Both the position numbers and the translations under genes were made by a program. Under the pieces are notes generated by a model that worked only from the letters and a program-made list of their open reading frames with translations, had not been told where the DNA came from and did not search any database. A stretch of DNA of 20,448 nucleotides from Pleurobrachia bachei (lineage: Eukaryota > Ctenophora > Tentaculata > Cydippida > Pleurobrachiidae): assembly GCA_000695325.1 (NCBI GenBank), contig AVPN01000390.1:4184-24631 (forward strand), written 5' to 3'. Positions 17,335-20,448 of this stretch are shown in pieces (position 1 is the first letter of the stretch; each line of letters opens with the position of its first letter).

Positions 17335-19314
17335 ATGTCCGGCAATACGGCCAAGTTATTAAAGAATTGTAAAGCAGTCCTTGATTCCGCCAGCCTTATT
17401 CACATTCCTGTTCCCTGGGGTTACGTGCGAGGACTCCAGGTACTAAATCACATATTGAGTGAACATTTGGAAATCGATTTTCCGGGATGTCTGACTGTCC
17501 AGTGTCCATCGTAAAATGTTTTCTTGCAGGTTGTAGAAATTTAGCTGCAATCCTTCTTTCAGTTTGCTACAAAACGTCAACTCACAGACCCCCTCCCCCT
17601 TATCTCAGGTTGGCCCAAAAGATGGTACTCCGGTGTTGATGGTACATGGTTGGTTGGATAACTGTTATTCCTTTGTTCCTCTCCTATCAGCATTACCCCC
17701 AACCCGCCGCTATATTGCCTTGGACCTCCCTGGTCACGGTCATTCCTCACACAAACCTAAGAGCGCTAATTCCCACGTTATAGGTTAGTCATGTCTCTCA
17801 TAGAATTAATGATATAATATACCTGCTGGTTTTTAATGCAAGCAATAACCCTTTCGCCTTAATCGACCATCCTTCCCCTCTGCAAATTTTAACTGCCATA
17901 AAATTTATGACAGATTGAGAGAGAGTTAGAGAGAGAGTGTGTGGCTTGAAATGTAGTTAAATTCAGTTGGGGCCATATTCTGTCTACCTCTCCCCAGATT
18001 TGATAACCGATATTGAACATTGTCGGAGAGGATTGGGGCTACAGAGATTTGACCTTATTGGACATAGCTTGGGTGGCATGTTGTCAGGTAACACACAGAT
18101 ATCCCCCACTATAATTATACTGCCTAACCCACCCTAGCCTCTGCCATTTCCCTGTCATATCAAGAAACTTTCAAAGTTTCATCTGAGTTCTGAAGATAAA
18201 ATTATTTTCCTTCACGTGATTCAGCGATGAATCTAACCACACTTAGTTGTTGAATTCTAACTAACACCCACCCCACTATATCTAGGTATCTACTGCGCCA
18301 CATACCCTGAGTACATCAAGAAGTTTGTAGCCCTTGACGGGCTCCTTCCATTTCACTCTCCCACTGACAAGATAATATCCAACCTGAGGCGATCCTCAGA
18401 TATGATCTGCGGGAATCCGGTACCCCACAAAGTCTACCCTGACCTAGATGAACTCTCTCATAAGATAGCTAATACCATGTTTTATCGGGGGATTGACCCG
18501 GAGCTGGTTAAGTTCATGGTTGACAGGAGCATTCACCTGACTCCCAGTGGTTATCAGTTCACCTATGATGTGAGGCTGAGATACCCAGCACTGATCAGGA
18601 TGACACGAGATGTCCTATTTCCACTGATACAAAGCTGGACTACCCCTATACTGTATCTGGTGGCCACACACGGCTTTAAGATGTTCCATCACCCCTCCTA
18701 TGAAGAAGGTAAATTAACCTAGGGTACCTGTTACATGGTGTATAGTTTTAACAAAACGGATCGCTAAAATAGAGTATATAGGTGCATCCTATCGATGATC
18801 CATAACCCATCCCTACTGAAATTTAGTACGACTTTCGATAGCGATAGCTATGCATATTAGTATGCATCCATTCTATATCAAAATTGCCTGACAAGCATTC
18901 AAAGTTATAAGTTTCATTACATCATTTGAGACAAATTTAATCTATACGCTTGATTAAATGACATAAAACCAATATTCTTGCAAAAATTTTACCATTGCAT
19001 TAAGTTATTAAATTTCTGGTTGGCATAATATGACGCATATAATATATAAATTGAGCTCAGTCTGGGTCCCAGAGTTGTCGCCGGTGATATTGACACCTCT
19101 GCGACAGAAACTAAAAAGAGTATAATATTCCACGCCCTATACAGGTATGACCTTCTTGGAGGAGCACGGGAAGAATGTCAAACAACTGGAATTACCCGGA
19201 CCACACCATCTACACATGACTAATACCGATGAAGTTAGTGCTGCTATTATAGAGTACCTGAACCTATCTGACAAACCGGACCCCGCACCTCGGGACTTTT
19301 TCAAAGGCCTGTAA
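17335..19314 (+). CDS. SERHL: SERHL-like alpha/beta serine hydrolase B2, A/B chimera (320 aa, 5 exons)
   Basis: Exons: 17335-17439, 17609-17783, 17998-18087, 18286-18708, 19145-19314; total 963 nt, all GT-AG, frame intact. Exon 1 (MSGNTAKLLKNC) and the promoter are A-type; exons 3-5 are B-type. Motifs: HGWLDN (exon 2), LIGHSLGGMLSG with the nucleophile Ser (exon 3), PILYLVATHGF in exon 4, PGPHHLHMTN with the catalytic His in exon 5, tail ending DFFKGL. B-type genes have an intron directly after the GHSLGG elbow and none where A genes split exons 3 and 4. The last intron (18709-19144) is 436 bp and AT-rich, with a 7-bp inverted repeat ATGCATA...TATGCAT near 18850. It looks functional; expression should follow the A pattern if the promoter is sufficient. 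Confidence 0.87.
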
Positions 19315-19497
19315 ATGTACAATAGATCTATATATTTGTCATTTTCATAATGTTTTGCATTCTGTTCTGCATTGTATCCCGTTTTTCTAACTTCTGTCTT
19401 GTCCTAATTTTTTCCTCTCAAAATAATAACTATTTTTGTGATAGTTATAGCAAGGCCAATATAAGTAACCGACCCCCCTCTGATAGTTATAGCATAT

Positions 19498-19686
19498 ATG
19501 GGTAAACGAAAGTCTACAGATGACTCAGCAGGGAGCAGTACTGCATCCCAGCCGAAACGTAAAGCTCCCGATGCTGACAATTTCAACCAAGAGTTTGTGG
19601 GTGTGTTGAACCAACTTGCAGATTTTGAGAAGAGTGTCTCAGGGAATGTGTTTAAAGCTAAAGCCTACAAGAAAGCTGCACACACG
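19498..19686 (+). CDS. POLB: DNA polymerase beta, coding exon 1 (partial gene)
   Basis: Sixty-three codons from ATG to a GTATGT donor in phase 0. The start MGKRKSTDD is followed by a lysine-rich segment (PKRKAPDAD). The segment FNQEFVGVLNQLADFEK, with KAKAYKKAAHT after it, then matches the beginning of the human POLB 8-kDa domain (ITDMLTELANFEK, YNAYRKAA). Pol beta fills gaps in base-excision repair; the 8-kDa domain has dRP lyase activity, but its catalytic lysine lies in a later exon. Further exons were not found before 20448 and must lie beyond. A 14-bp direct repeat TGATAGTTATAGCA (19439-19452 and 19481-19494) stands just upstream of the start and may be part of the promoter. The N-terminus is about 20 residues longer than in vertebrates. 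Confidence 0.82.
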
Positions 19687-20194
19687 GTATGTCAACCTGA
19701 ACCCCGTCCCTTTCCCAGTCCCTTGACAGGCAAATCGACAAAGGTCTTTTACACGTGGTATGTCCCCCTCCCAGTCCCCGAACCCCGTCCCTTTCCCTGC
19801 CCCTTGTCACTGTCAGGGTATTCAGTTCATTGCAAAACAGTGGTATAGGTAGTCTAGGTACCTCTGTTTGGTTACAAAACTGAGTACGTGGCTTCTGTAC
19901 AAGTGGTCATGTGTTACGTGTTAGAGAGTGCGGCACGTTTAATGGTTACCACCTACGTAAGGTGCGGGAACCAATAATAAACGTCATGGCTCAATCAAGC
20001 GCCATGGTCAGAAACTTCAATAGCCTTCATAAACAATTTCATGCAGTACAACACCCCTCCGTGACCTGTCCGTTCCACGCAGAAAATATGCTGAGATTCT
20101 AGAACACGATCAGCTATCCTGTCATAATTTTCTCACAAAAACTGCCCCCTCCGAACTGCAATATAACAGTCTCAAGTCTGAGTCATGACAGGTA
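19687..20194 (+). other. POLB intron 1 with internal C-rich duplication
   Basis: GAACCCCGTCCCTTTCCC occurs at about 19700 and again at about 19780. Each is preceded by a GGTATGT, the first being the exon 1 donor. The rest (about 19850-20194) shows no exon with pol beta similarity; a short open frame at 19911-20102 matches nothing I know. Confidence 0.5.
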
Positions 20195-20354
20195 CAGTCG
20201 GACCCCGATTTAGTGACCCCCGATTTAGTGGCACCCCGAGTCACTAAATCGGGGTGGCCACTAAATCGGGGTCAAATACCGTTAATTTCCTACGTCGGGG
20301 GAAATTTATCAAAACCCTTTCCCCCGAGGATGTCACTAAATCGGGGTCCGACTG
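20195..20354. mobile_element. Pogo/Tigger-like MITE, 160 bp
   Basis: Perfect 23-bp terminal inverted repeats begin CAGTCGGACCCCGATTTAG at 20195 and end at 20354, flanked by TA on both sides (20193-20194 and 20355-20356). TA target duplication and a CAGTCGGACC start fit the pogo branch of Tc1/mariner. There is no coding capacity. Internally the CCCCGATTTAGTG core recurs in both orientations (near 20216, 20241 and 20260), so the element folds extensively. Confidence 0.9.
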
Positions 20355-20356
20355 TA

Positions 20357-20448
20357 GTTGTATGACAGCTAGTTATATCTGATCTTGGTTATAGTAGGGT
20401 CGGCTGTGGGAAGTTGGGTCTGGAATTTTGAATTTGACCAGCTGATAT
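20357..20448. other. No feature seen
   Basis: The last 92 bases, presumably still inside POLB intron 1. Nothing recognisable. Confidence 0.4.

Noticed and set aside
19911-20102. Possible POLB exon 2
   Set aside because: The translation does not resemble the 8-kDa domain, and no good acceptor precedes it.

Overview
The window is nuclear DNA from a compact invertebrate animal genome. The genes have short GT-AG introns (about 40 to 450 bp), closely spaced neighbours, metazoan-type housekeeping genes (YEATS4/GAS41, serine hydroxymethyltransferase, DNA polymerase beta), LINE fragments and a pogo-like MITE. An early-branching lineage such as a sponge would fit, but the species cannot be fixed from the sequence.

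Layout: 1-1916 is simple-sequence DNA (AG-rich, then about 1.4 kb of perfect GACT tetranucleotide). 2112-2677 is the tail of a penta-EF-hand (calpain/sorcin-like) gene with an in-frame TGA. 2986-3648 is a YEATS4/GAS41 reader gene. 3325-6412 is a head-to-tail tandem duplication of about 1.5 kb. It fuses the N-terminal part of a UDP-glycosyltransferase to a YEATS4 C-terminal fragment and leaves one full UGT at 5754-7358. 7912-10004 holds the first two coding exons of serine hydroxymethyltransferase, with LINE debris in the intron between them. That gene then stops and runs into the tail of a hydrolase.

10053-19314 is a cluster of SERHL-like alpha/beta hydrolases: one tail fragment (A0), two intact five-exon genes (A1, A2), a composite locus (B1/A3) and a chimeric but intact gene (B2). 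Introns, exons and intergenic promoter are almost identical over 1.2-1.3 kb between copies. This means very recent duplication or conversion, or assembly error. A GC-rich hairpin recurs at or near the rearrangement joints. 19498-19686 is coding exon 1 of POLB, whose remaining exons lie beyond the window, and 20195-20354 is a pogo-like MITE.

The strangest observation lies in the duplicated YEATS4-UGT intergenic DNA. Two blocks of exactly 50 bp in one copy are the base-by-base complement, in the same direction (not the reverse complement), of the other copy. No known biological process does this, so a data-processing artefact is the leading explanation. It should be checked against raw reads before any of the duplications here are trusted.
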